From positions 1-9,700 of the forward strand of contig JABZKU010000047.1 of NCBI GenBank assembly GCA_015257125.1: DNA of 9,700 nt. Direction: 5' to 3'. How positions within the stretch are numbered: the first letter of the stretch is position 1; the number at the start of each line of letters is the position of its first letter. The notes beneath the pieces are model-generated. The model was given only the letters and a program-made list of their open reading frames with translations, searched no databases and had not been told where the DNA came from. The position numbers were made by a program, and so were the translations under genes. The DNA is from Prevotellaceae bacterium. GTDB taxonomy: Bacteria; Bacteroidota; Bacteroidia; Bacteroidales; Bacteroidaceae. Shown piece by piece: positions 1 to 6,742 of this stretch.

Positions 1-50
1 GCACAACCTTGCCAAGGTTGGGGTCGCGAGTTCGAGTCTCGTTTTCCGCT
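1..50 (+). tRNA. tRNA-Gly (anticodon GCC), 3' part only
   Basis: This is the 3' part of a tRNA cut by the window edge. The anticodon stem CAACC (4-8) pairs with GGTTG (16-20) around the loop TTGCCAA, which places the anticodon GCC at 11-13 (glycine). The T stem GCGAG (26-30) pairs with CTCGT (38-42) around the loop TTCGAGT. The 3' acceptor strand TTTCCGC is at 43-49 and the discriminator base is T50. No CCA is encoded after it, so CCA would be added by nucleotidyltransferase. The D arm and 5' acceptor strand lie outside the window. Confidence 0.95.
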
Positions 51-53
51 CTT

Positions 54-92
54 AAGCGAATTGCTCAAAAAGCAGTTCGCTTTTCTTTTTTT
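54..92 (+). terminator. Rho-independent terminator of the tRNA-Gly transcript
   Basis: AAGCGAA (54-60) pairs with TTCGCTT (76-82). The stem continues inward through a T-G wobble (61/75) and TGCT/AGCA (62-65/71-74), giving 12 base pairs around the loop CAAAA. A T-rich run with a single C follows to position 92. It begins four bases after the tRNA ends, so it should end the tRNA transcript and separate it from the downstream gene. Confidence 0.9.
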
Positions 93-104
93 GAATCCAA
101 TTCT

Positions 105-123
105 ACGTGCACCGTGTGTACGT
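105..123. other. Inverted repeat in the leader of the 189-767 gene
   Basis: ACGTGCAC (105-112) pairs with GTGTACGT (116-123): eight base pairs including one G-T wobble, with a three-base loop. Its right arm overlaps a -7-like sequence, TACGTTTT (119-126), which differs from the Bacteroidetes TAnnTTTG box at the last base. The TTTG at 90-93 is 25 bases upstream, too far for a normal -33 element. It could be an operator, a leader hairpin or chance. No better promoter for the downstream gene was found; a nearby TA-CAC-TTTG string has one extra spacer base. Confidence 0.3.
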
Positions 124-188
124 TTTCTACGGATTACACTTTGTTTTGTGACACCAACGGCTTTTGCGGTGGTTTTTTTCGAGAGAAC

Positions 189-767
189 ATGAACATTTAC
201 GTACGCTATTTTGATAATGAAGCGCTGGTTCGTAATCTTGACGAACTGTTTGATTTCCTTTCCGGTTTGGGTGATATTACGATCAACAAGATGATGGTCG
301 ACGAACTGACGAACTACGTCAATGACGAGGCCAATTATCCCAAGCGCTACAAGGTGCGTCCGCGCGTTTACTTCATTCTCATCAAAACCACGGCGCAAAC
401 GCTCGAAGAATTCAAAGCTAACAATCGTTCGGCACAGCCTTCGGCCATGGCTGCTCCCTATATGAGCAACATGGGGGGGATAGTGCGCAAAGACTCCCGC
501 GTGTACATGCTACAAGAGGAGCGTGAGGGCTGGTATTTGGGGCGTATCAATTTCAAACGCGTGCTTTTGATCCCTGGCACGCAGAAATTTCAATATCGTG
601 ATACGACTTTTGCGGCTTATGTCTTCACTTCGTCGGCGATGGAGTGTTACAACCGCATTGTTTCGCACTTAAAAAACAGACAAGACATCGACCCGCGCAG
701 CCAATTCCCCTCTGCGAAAGGAAGTAATTTCACCTATGAGTTTTTCGGTGAGCGACTTCCTGAATAA
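189..767 (+). CDS. Conserved Bacteroidales protein of unknown function (192 aa)
   Basis: The reading frame is open from inside the tRNA, but the sensible start is ATG at 189. Everything upstream is tRNA, terminator and leader, and the protein from there begins MNIYVRYFDNEALV. There is no signal peptide or membrane segment, so it should be cytoplasmic. Two well-formed blocks flank a low-complexity, Ala/Ser/Met-rich linker at residues 78-105. The first block (about 47-77) is rich in Lys, Arg and Tyr and contains YPKRYKVRPRVYF. The second (about 111-184) contains REGWYLGRI, FKRVLLIPGTQKFQYRD and SQFPSAKG. From memory, similar proteins of about 180-190 aa occur across Bacteroidales without an assigned function. 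The basic, aromatic blocks might bind nucleic acid, but nothing in the sequence proves it. The gene stands alone, between a terminator and the next promoter. Confidence 0.8.
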   Translation: MNIYVRYFDNEALVRNLDELFDFLSGLGDITINKMMVDELTNYVNDEANYPKRYKVRPRVYFILIKTTAQTLEEFKANNRSAQPSAMAAPYMSNMGGIVRKDSRVYMLQEEREGWYLGRINFKRVLLIPGTQKFQYRDTTFAAYVFTSSAMECYNRIVSHLKNRQDIDPRSQFPSAKGSNFTYEFFGERLPE

Positions 768-854
768 TTCATCAAATATGCGTTTTGCAAAGCAGAACTG
801 AAGAAAATGTGTCGCCTGCAACTCATGTTTTTCGGCGGTTTATGTGCCAAAAAC

Positions 855-885
855 TTGGTAGATTGACCTCAAAACCATATATTTG
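855..885 (+). promoter_or_regulatory. Bacteroidetes-type promoter of the M23 peptidase gene
   Basis: TTG at 855-857 serves as the -33 element and TATATTTG at 878-885 matches the -7 consensus TAnnTTTG exactly, with a 20-base gap. The -7 box ends 27 bases before the ATG at 912, which implies a 5' leader of about 20 bases. The -33 element lies inside CCAAAAACTTGGTAG (847-861), nearly the same string as at the glycogen synthase promoter. Confidence 0.75.
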
Positions 886-911
886 CAAGCGGAACCCTAT
901 TATTCGCATCA

Positions 912-1817
912 ATGAAGCATACGATTTCCAAATATATATTCGCCTTCGCTTGTCTCTTGGGCGGTGCATCCGGCGCAGCGGCGCAGGATCTGATTGCCAG
1001 ACAAGCGCCGGTAGAACGCCGCATCAAGTCGGCCGACTCGGTAGTCATCAACCGAGTGATCCGTAACGCCGCTCTGAATAATTTAGAGAGCAACGAGTTG
1101 TATTCATCTTGGAATACTTCTAAAGTACATTGCTATTCAAGCAGTGAAATCCCCGAGACTTATAAAATTGACCTTCGTGGATTTCGCATGCCTACTCCCA
1201 GTCGAAATATTACTTCCCACTTTGGTTACCGCCCCACGTTCCACCGTATGCACAAAGGGTTGGACATCAAAGTCTACACCGGAGACACGATTGTGTCTGC
1301 ATTCGACGGAAAAGTGCGCATGGTAGGCTATGAAGCCACGGGCTATGGCCACTATGTGGTGATTCGCCACCGCAACGGACTGGAAACCATCTACGGTCAC
1401 CTCTCAAAGAGCATTGCACAAGAGGGAGAATTCGTGAAAGCCGGTCAAACGATCGGACTGGGTGGCAACACCGGGCGCTCGTTCGGTTCACACTTGCACT
1501 TTGAAACACGTATTGTCGGGGTGGCCATCGATCCCACGCTGCTTTTCGACTTTCCGAACCAAGATGTGACTTGCAACACCTTCACTTTCCGTTATCGTGA
1601 TTGCGACGGTGGCATCTTGAGTCGCACTACCATAGAACGAAATCGCGAGGATCTCGCACAGGCTGTGCCGACCGGACAAATGTATCAAGTGGAAGGTCGC
1701 CGCGTTTCTGTACAAAGTGTCGCAGAGAAACTGGGACTTACCGTCGAAGCTTTGTGCGACTTGAACGGTTTTACGCCCGGAACGGTCCTCACGCGCGGAC
1801 AAATGGTGCGCTATTGA
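912..1817 (+). CDS. Secreted M23 family metallopeptidase with C-terminal LysM-like segment
   Basis: Predicted zinc peptidase that cuts peptide cross-links in peptidoglycan. The 301-residue product starts with a signal peptide: a basic start, a hydrophobic core and GAAAQ, with cleavage likely after Ala24, so it should act in the periplasm or at the cell surface. The M23 (LytM-type) domain spans about residues 93-214. It has the full active-site set: zinc ligands His114 and Asp118 in HKGLD and His196 in HLHFE, plus catalytic His163 (YGHL) and His194. It therefore looks active, unlike degenerate EnvC/NlpD-type proteins. Residues about 257-301 resemble one LysM repeat (YQVEGRRVSVQSVAEKLGL, then LCDLNGF), probably for glycan binding. 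The ATG at 912 is set by the signal peptide and the promoter just upstream. It is followed by a non-coding stretch, so it appears monocistronic. Role in wall remodelling or cell separation is inferred from the family. Confidence 0.9.
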   Translation: MKHTISKYIFAFACLLGGASGAAAQDLIARQAPVERRIKSADSVVINRVIRNAALNNLESNELYSSWNTSKVHCYSSSEIPETYKIDLRGFRMPTPSRNITSHFGYRPTFHRMHKGLDIKVYTGDTIVSAFDGKVRMVGYEATGYGHYVVIRHRNGLETIYGHLSKSIAQEGEFVKAGQTIGLGGNTGRSFGSHLHFETRIVGVAIDPTLLFDFPNQDVTCNTFTFRYRDCDGGILSRTTIERNREDLAQAVPTGQMYQVEGRRVSVQSVAEKLGLTVEALCDLNGFTPGTVLTRGQMVRY

Positions 1818-1903
1818 GGCGCTTTCACCGCGTAGCAGCGATGCTTGAAGGATCATTGCGATGATATTCGATCGAAACATCTATCCTACATTCTAAAATA
1901 GGT

Positions 1904-1945
1904 ACCCACTCTTCTGTCTCAAGTCTATTGAGCGGAAGGGTGGGT
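1904..1945 (+). terminator. Long hairpin after the M23 gene, probable terminator
   Basis: ACCCACTCTTC (1904-1914) pairs with GAAGGGTGGGT (1935-1945), 11 base pairs with one T-G wobble. An inner stem CTCAA/TTGAG (1918-1922/1928-1932) carries a five-base loop. It lies 87 bases after the M23 stop codon. The following sequence is only moderately T-rich (CTGCTTTATATATAA), so it could be a weak terminator or a 3' stability element of the M23 mRNA. Confidence 0.55.
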
Positions 1946-1965
1946 CTGCTTTATATATAAGAGGA

Positions 1966-1992
1966 GTCGCCCTCACGTCGGTGGGTGGCGAC
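1966..1992. other. Second intergenic hairpin
   Basis: GTCGCCCTCAC (1966-1976) pairs with GTGGGTGGCGAC (1981-1992) around the loop GTCG, with T1986 bulged and one T-G wobble. No T run follows on either strand, so it is not a classical terminator. It is part of the 381-base stretch 1818-2198, which has no convincing protein-coding gene: the short open frames there lack conserved features. A longer-range 8-bp inverted repeat, GGAGCGAA (2029-2036) with TTCGCTCC (2081-2088), follows. Confidence 0.4.
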
Positions 1993-2126
1993 AAAGTAAC
2001 GACACTTCGTACAATTTAGGAACAAATCGGAGCGAAATGCACGATTGCTATCTCCGAGATTACAATTGCCCGAAGACTTGTTCGCTCCATTCTACAATAA
2101 GCGAGTGAAAGTACAATTATATCGAG

Positions 2127-2142
2127 TTTTGGTGCTCCAAAA
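2127..2142. promoter_or_regulatory. Perfect inverted repeat abutting the glycogen synthase promoter (possible operator)
   Basis: TTTTGG (2127-2132) and CCAAAA (2137-2142) form a perfect inverted repeat around TGCT, ending one base before the -33 TTG at 2144. The same CCAA can also pair with TTGG at 2144-2147, which overlaps the -33 element. The position suits a regulator-binding site for the glycogen operon, but no known operator is recognised. A chance match in AT-rich DNA cannot be excluded. Confidence 0.35.
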
Positions 2143-2143
2143 A

Positions 2144-2174
2144 TTGGTAGCCACAACGAGAATGATTACTTTTG
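2144..2174 (+). promoter_or_regulatory. Bacteroidetes-type promoter of the glycogen operon
   Basis: TTG (2144-2146) as the -33 element and TACTTTTG (2167-2174) as an exact TAnnTTTG -7 box are 20 bases apart, the same spacing as at the M23 gene. The box ends 25 bases before the ATG at 2199. This also argues against the in-frame TTG at 2172 as a start codon, since it lies inside the -7 box. Confidence 0.75.
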
Positions 2175-2198
2175 CTCCATACCATTGCAATAGCTTTT

Positions 2199-3860
2199 AT
2201 GACGCAAGAACAACTCCTTCCCGAAGTGGTATTTGAAACCAGCTGGGAAGTGTGCAACAAAGTAGGGGGAATCTACACGGTGCTTTCGACACGCGCCAAG
2301 ACCCTCGTCCAAGAATTCAAAGATCACCTGATCTTTATCGGTCCCGACGTATGGGGACAGCACGAAAATCCGCTATTCACAGAAGATAAAAAACTATATC
2401 CCGAGTGGAAGAAGGCTGCTCTTGAAGAAGGAGTGTCTGTACGCATCGGCCGCTGGGACGTTCCCGGTCAACCGATTGCCGTGTTGGTGGATTTTGCCCC
2501 GTTCTTTGCGGAGAAAAATGAAATCTACGCACGAGCTTGGGACTTGTTTCAAGTGGATTCGCTGCACGCTTATGGTGATTACGACGAAGCTTCGATGTTT
2601 TCTTACGCCGCCGGACGCTTTGCTGCGGCTTTATGCAAGCATTGTTTTGCGAAACGTCGCGTGATTTACCAAGCTCACGAATGGATGTCGGGACTCGGCA
2701 TGCTCTTTTTGCAGCACGAGTGCCCGGAAGTGCGCACCATCTTCACCACCCACGCCACGAGTATCGGAAGAAGCATCGCGGGCAACAACAAATTGCTCTA
2801 TGCTTATTTCAAAGGCTACAACGGCGATCAAATGGCCGGTGAACTTTCGATGGAAGCTAAGCACAGTATTGAGAAACAAAGTGCGCACCGTTGCGATTGT
2901 TTCACCACAGTGTCCGAATTTACGGACGTGGAATGTGCGCAATTGCTCGACAAACCGGCTGATGTCGTCTTGCCCAACGGCTTCGAACTCGACTTTGTGC
3001 CGAAAGGTGCGGAGTTTGAGCAAAAACGCAAGGCCGCTCGTCGTCGCATCTTCGAAGTAGCCGAAGCATTGACGGGCGAAACGTACGCAGAGGACACACT
3101 GATCATTTCCACCTCGGGACGTAATGATTTCCGCTGCAAAGGATTCGATGTGTATCTTGAGTCGATGCGCCGACTAAACGAGCAGTTGCGCGGAAGCGAG
3201 CGCAAAGTGCTTTCACTCATTGAGGTGCCCTGTTGGTTACTCGGCCCCCGCGAAGACCTGCGCGCTCGACTTGCCGACGAAAAAGCCTTGCGCAACCATC
3301 AATACACAACGGCTTTGCCCACGCCGATGATCACCCACGATCTGCACAATCTCAACGAAGACCGTATTCTCTGCTTGATCAAGGATTTAGGCTTGGACAA
3401 TCGCCGCGAGAACCCCGTGAAGGTACTGCTTGTCCCCTGCTATTTGGACGGCAGCGACGGTATTTTCGACCAGCACTACTACGATGTGCTCACCGCCAAC
3501 GACCTTACGCTCTATCCTTCGTATTATGAGCCTTGGGGCTACACTCCTTTGGAAAGCGTAGCCTTCAAAACCCCTTGCATCACCACCGATCTCAGCGGTT
3601 TCGGCCAATGGGTCAATGCAGAGTTGGGACACGCCGGCCGATTGTCCGACGGAGTCAGCGTTTTGCATCGTGATGACAACAACTACTTCGAGTGTGCCGA
3701 TGCCATGTGCGCCGACATTCGCAACTATCTTGAGATGAACGAGCCAACGCGCGCCACGATTCGTCAGCGCGCCGAGGAGTTTGCGGAAAAAGCCCAGTGG
3801 AAGCATTTCATTCGCCACTATTATGCCGCTTATGACTTCGCGCTTCGTCACCGTAACTGA
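2199..3860 (+). CDS. Glycogen synthase, eukaryote-type (GT3 family)
   Basis: Extends alpha-1,4-glucan chains from a nucleotide glucose donor. GT3 enzymes typically use UDP-glucose, unlike the ADP-glucose GlgA (GT5) of most bacteria. The 553-residue product has GT-B signatures very close to yeast/animal glycogen synthase: ETSWEVCNKVGGIYTV (13-28, donor-site KVGG loop), HEWMSG (160-165), FTTHATSIGR (182-191), LPNG (258-261), SGRNDFRCKGFD (306-317) and SYYEPWGYTPLES (441-453) with LSGFG (465-469). Glu444 and Glu452 match the conserved acidic pair near the active site. It is shorter than the roughly 700-residue eukaryotic enzymes. The aligned C-terminal helix (about 514-530) keeps only scattered arginines (518, 522, 524) instead of the dense cluster that binds glucose-6-phosphate in yeast. 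The ATG at 2199 was chosen because of the promoter; there is no Shine-Dalgarno. It leads the operon with the phosphorylase 26 bases downstream. Confidence 0.92.
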   Translation: MTQEQLLPEVVFETSWEVCNKVGGIYTVLSTRAKTLVQEFKDHLIFIGPDVWGQHENPLFTEDKKLYPEWKKAALEEGVSVRIGRWDVPGQPIAVLVDFAPFFAEKNEIYARAWDLFQVDSLHAYGDYDEASMFSYAAGRFAAALCKHCFAKRRVIYQAHEWMSGLGMLFLQHECPEVRTIFTTHATSIGRSIAGNNKLLYAYFKGYNGDQMAGELSMEAKHSIEKQSAHRCDCFTTVSEFTDVECAQLLDKPADVVLPNGFELDFVPKGAEFEQKRKAARRRIFEVAEALTGETYAEDTLIISTSGRNDFRCKGFDVYLESMRRLNEQLRGSERKVLSLIEVPCWLLGPREDLRARLADEKALRNHQYTTALPTPMITHDLHNLNEDRILCLIKDLGLDNRRENPVKVLLVPCYLDGSDGIFDQHYYDVLTANDLTLYPSYYEPWGYTPLESVAFKTPCITTDLSGFGQWVNAELGHAGRLSDGVSVLHRDDNNYFECADAMCADIRNYLEMNEPTRATIRQRAEEFAEKAQWKHFIRHYYAAYDFALRHRN

Positions 3861-3886
3861 ACAAAACTACAAAATATACTCACCCC

Positions 3887-6523
3887 ATGAACGTTAAAAT
3901 CACCAATGCCAATCAGCCTGCGTGGAAGACGGTGACCGTAAAAAGCCATATTCCCGCCGAACTGAAGCCGCTCGATGAGCTGGCACACAACCTTTGGTTC
4001 TGCTGGAACCAAGAAGCTTTGGATTTGTTCCGTAGCTTGGACTCCAAAATTTGGGAAGAAGTCGATCAGAACCCCGTTGAGTTGCTCAACCACATCCCCT
4101 ACAAGCAGCTCCAAGAACTCGCAGCCGATCCCGAAGTCATCGGTCGAATGGATGCTGTCTACAAGACTTTCCGTGCTTACATGGACGAGAAACCCAACGC
4201 CCAGCGCGCTTCTGTGGCCTATCTCTGCATGGAATACGGCATGAACCACAATGTCAAGATCTACTCCGGCGGTCTTGGTGTGTTGGCCGGCGACTATGTG
4301 AAGGAAGCCTCCGACTCTAACGTAGATATGTGCGCTGTCGGTTTCCTTTACCGCTACGGCTATTTCAGCCAAACCTTGTCTATGGACGGACAGCAGATTG
4401 CGAACTACGAAGCGCAGGACTTCGACCGCATGCCCATCGAGCGTGTGCTGGATGCCAACGGCAATCAAGTTGTAGTCGACGTTCCTTTCCCCAATTACAC
4501 GGTGCATGCCCTCATCTGGCGCGTCAATGTGGGTCGTGTTCCTCTCTACTTGCTCGACACCGACAACGAGATGAACTCCGAATACGACCGCAGCATCACC
4601 CACTCCCTCTACGGCGGCGACTGGGAAAACCGCATGAAGCAAGAATACCTGCTTGGTATCGGTGGTATTCTCGCCCTGAAAAAACTCGGCATCACGAAGG
4701 ACGTTTACCATTGCAACGAAGGACATGCCGCGTTGGCTAACCTGCAACGCCTTGCCGACTTCGTAGAAAGCGGTCTCAACTTCAACGAAGCCCTCGAATT
4801 GGTGCGCGCCAGCTCACTCTATACCGTCCACACCCCCGTTCCCGCCGGCCACGATTACTTCGACGAAGGCCTTTGCGGAAAATATCTCGGCCAGTATCCC
4901 GGTAAACTCGGCATCAGCTGGGACGATTTCATGGGACTCGGTCGTCAAAACCCCGAAGACAAGGGCGAGCGCTTCTGCATGTCCACCTTCCTTTGCAAGA
5001 CTTGTCAAGAAGTGAACGGCGTCAGCTGGTTGCACGGTAAGGTTTCTCAGCGCATGTTCGAGAGCATTTGGCCCGGTTACCTCCCCGCCGAATCCTATCG
5101 TGAGCACAAGATCCTCACTCACGACGAGTACGAGGAAGTCTATAACGTGAATCCCGACGAAAGCCACGTAGGTTATGTCACCAACGGCGTGCACTATCCC
5201 ACTTGGTGCGCCAGCGAGTGGAAAGCCGTGCACAAAAAGTACTTCGGCAAGACCTTCTTCAACGATCAGAGCAACCCCGCCCTCTGGGAAAACATCTATC
5301 AAGTCAGCGACAAGGAAGTTTGGGAAACTCGCGTGGCATTGAAGAAGAAACTCATCGACTACATCCGCGAACGCTTCCGCGATAACTGGTTGCGTAACCA
5401 AGGCGATCCCGCCCGCGTGATGTCTTTGCTCGACAAGATCAACCCCAATGCGCTCATCATTGGCTTCGCCCGCCGCTTTGCCACCTACAAGCGCGCCCAC
5501 CTGCTCTTCTCCGATCTAGAACGCCTGTCGAAGATTGTCAACAACCCCGACTATCCCGTGCAGTTCCTCTTCGCCGGTAAGGCACACCCCGCCGATGGTG
5601 CAGGACAAGGCCTCATCAAGAAGATTCACGACATCTCCCAAAGCCCTGAGTTCATCGGTAAGATCATTTTCCTCGACAACTACGACATGGAGCTTGCACG
5701 CCGTCTCGTCAGCGGCGTCGATATCTGGATGAACACGCCCACCCGTCCGCTCGAAGCCTCCGGAACCTCGGGTGAAAAGGCCTTGATGAACGGTGTCGTC
5801 AACCTCTCCGTGCTCGACGGATGGTGGTACGAAGGTTATCGTCCCGGCGCAGGTTGGGCGCTCACCGACAAGCGTACCTACCAAGATCAGGGACAACAAG
5901 ACAAACTCGATGCGGCCAACATCTACAGCCTCCTCGAGAACGAGATCATCCCCCTCTACTACAGCCGCAATTCCAAGGGCTACAGCGAAGGTTGGATCAA
6001 GACGGTGAAGAACTCCATCGCGCAGATCGCTCCTTTCTACACGATGAAGCGTCAGCTCGACGACTACTACACTCGTTTCTACAACCCTCTCCGCGATCGT
6101 TACGCGCTGATTTCGGCCGATAACAACCGCATAGCGCGCGACATCGCCGAATGGAAAGCCCGCGTCATCGAGCGTTGGGACAATATCAACGTCGTTGAAG
6201 TCAAGAACAGCGAAAGTCTCTACGGCACTTCGCTTGTCAGCGACAAGGAATTCTCGGTTAGCGTTGTCGTTGACGAACAAGGTTTGGAAGATGCTGTGGG
6301 CATCGAACTTGTGGTGCTCCGTCAGGACGCCGAAACCGGTCAGGATGTGATCTACAAGACCTATCCTCTCCAAGTCGTGGGCCACGAAGGTAACCTTTAC
6401 ACCTTCGAACTCAAGGCCGCCATCGATGTTGCCGGTTCGTTCCGCACCGCCTTCCGCATGTATCCCCGCAACAAGCAGTTGGCTTCTCGCCAAGATCTCT
6501 GCTTCGTGCGCTGGTTCAGCTAA
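3887..6523 (+). CDS. glgP: Alpha-glucan (glycogen) phosphorylase, GT35, DUF3417 type
   Basis: Releases glucose-1-phosphate from the non-reducing ends of alpha-1,4-glucan, using pyridoxal phosphate and inorganic phosphate, in the cytoplasm. The 878-residue product starts with the DUF3417 helical region (about 20-100; PLDELAHNLWFCWN). The catalytic body follows, with YSGGLGVLAGD (126-136), YHCNEGHAA (274-282) and GFARRFATYKRAH (526-538). The pyridoxal-phosphate site EASGTSGEKALMNG (623-636) makes Lys631 the cofactor lysine. The last 100 or so residues look like a beta-rich tail, usual for this subfamily. This is the TIGR02094-like lineage rather than the E. coli GlgP/MalP or animal lineage. The start lies 26 bases after the synthase stop codon with no promoter or terminator between them, so the two are cotranscribed. 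Third codon positions are strongly C-rich compared with the 189-767 gene, suggesting high expression. Confidence 0.95.
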   Translation: MNVKITNANQPAWKTVTVKSHIPAELKPLDELAHNLWFCWNQEALDLFRSLDSKIWEEVDQNPVELLNHIPYKQLQELAADPEVIGRMDAVYKTFRAYMDEKPNAQRASVAYLCMEYGMNHNVKIYSGGLGVLAGDYVKEASDSNVDMCAVGFLYRYGYFSQTLSMDGQQIANYEAQDFDRMPIERVLDANGNQVVVDVPFPNYTVHALIWRVNVGRVPLYLLDTDNEMNSEYDRSITHSLYGGDWENRMKQEYLLGIGGILALKKLGITKDVYHCNEGHAALANLQRLADFVESGLNFNEALELVRASSLYTVHTPVPAGHDYFDEGLCGKYLGQYPGKLGISWDDFMGLGRQNPEDKGERFCMSTFLCKTCQEVNGVSWLHGKVSQRMFESIWPGYLPAESYREHKILTHDEYEEVYNVNPDESHVGYVTNGVHYPTWCASEWKAVHKKYFGKTFFNDQSNPALWENIYQVSDKEVWETRVALKKKLIDYIRERFRDNWLRNQGDPARVMSLLDKINPNALIIGFARRFATYKRAHLLFSDLERLSKIVNNPDYPVQFLFAGKAHPADGAGQGLIKKIHDISQSPEFIGKIIFLDNYDMELARRLVSGVDIWMNTPTRPLEASGTSGEKALMNGVVNLSVLDGWWYEGYRPGAGWALTDKRTYQDQGQQDKLDAANIYSLLENEIIPLYYSRNSKGYSEGWIKTVKNSIAQIAPFYTMKRQLDDYYTRFYNPLRDRYALISADNNRIARDIAEWKARVIERWDNINVVEVKNSESLYGTSLVSDKEFSVSVVVDEQGLEDAVGIELVVLRQDAETGQDVIYKTYPLQVVGHEGNLYTFELKAAIDVAGSFRTAFRMYPRNKQLASRQDLCFVRWFS

Positions 6524-6561
6524 TTCATACCGCTCGGGACGTTTGTCCCGCTACCTCTTTC

Positions 6562-6594
6562 ACAGCGTTCGCCTCGTGCGGACGCTGTTTTTTT
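6562..6594 (+). terminator. Rho-independent terminator of the glycogen operon
   Basis: ACAGCGT (6562-6568) pairs with ACGCTGT (6582-6588). The stem can extend inward through CGC/GCG past a mismatch, and a run of T to 6594 follows. It lies 39 bases after the phosphorylase stop codon. A small GC-rich hairpin, CGGGAC/GTCCCG (6535-6550), precedes it without a T run of its own. Confidence 0.85.
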
Positions 6595-6671
6595 GCACCT
6601 CGTGCTGCAAGTTGCCCAACAATGAGAGAGTCCCCCTCGCTCGTCATTGAACCCATCATCGGCCGGCAACG

Positions 6672-6704
6672 AAAAAACGCCACTCCCGCAGGAGTGGCGT
6701 TTTT
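6672..6704. terminator. Bidirectional terminator between convergent genes
   Basis: CGCCACTCC (6678-6686) pairs with GGAGTGGCG (6691-6699) around the loop CGCA. An A run on the left (6672-6677) and a T run on the right (6700-6704) give a poly-U tail when read from either strand. It backs up the glycogen operon terminator on the plus strand and is the only terminator seen for the nuclease gene, whose stop codon lies about 38 bases away on the minus strand. Confidence 0.9.
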
Positions 6705-6742
6705 GTTTTGCGGCAGGGTAGACCACCGAGAGGGTCAGTGCA

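Noticed and set aside
9..188. Extension of the unknown protein upstream to position 9
   Set aside because: It would translate the tRNA and its terminator; the ATG at 189 gives a natural N-terminus.
2172..2198. TTG at 2172 as an upstream start for the glycogen synthase, adding nine residues
   Set aside because: This TTG is part of the predicted -7 promoter box, the added residues have no counterpart in the family, and ATG at 2199 fits the leader length seen for the M23 gene.
3848..6493. Three long minus-strand open frames (about 299, 228 and 325 codons) opposite the phosphorylase gene
   Set aside because: They lie antisense to a fully conserved GT35 gene, contain no recognisable motifs and are explained by its strong C-ending codon bias, which removes stop codons on the other strand.
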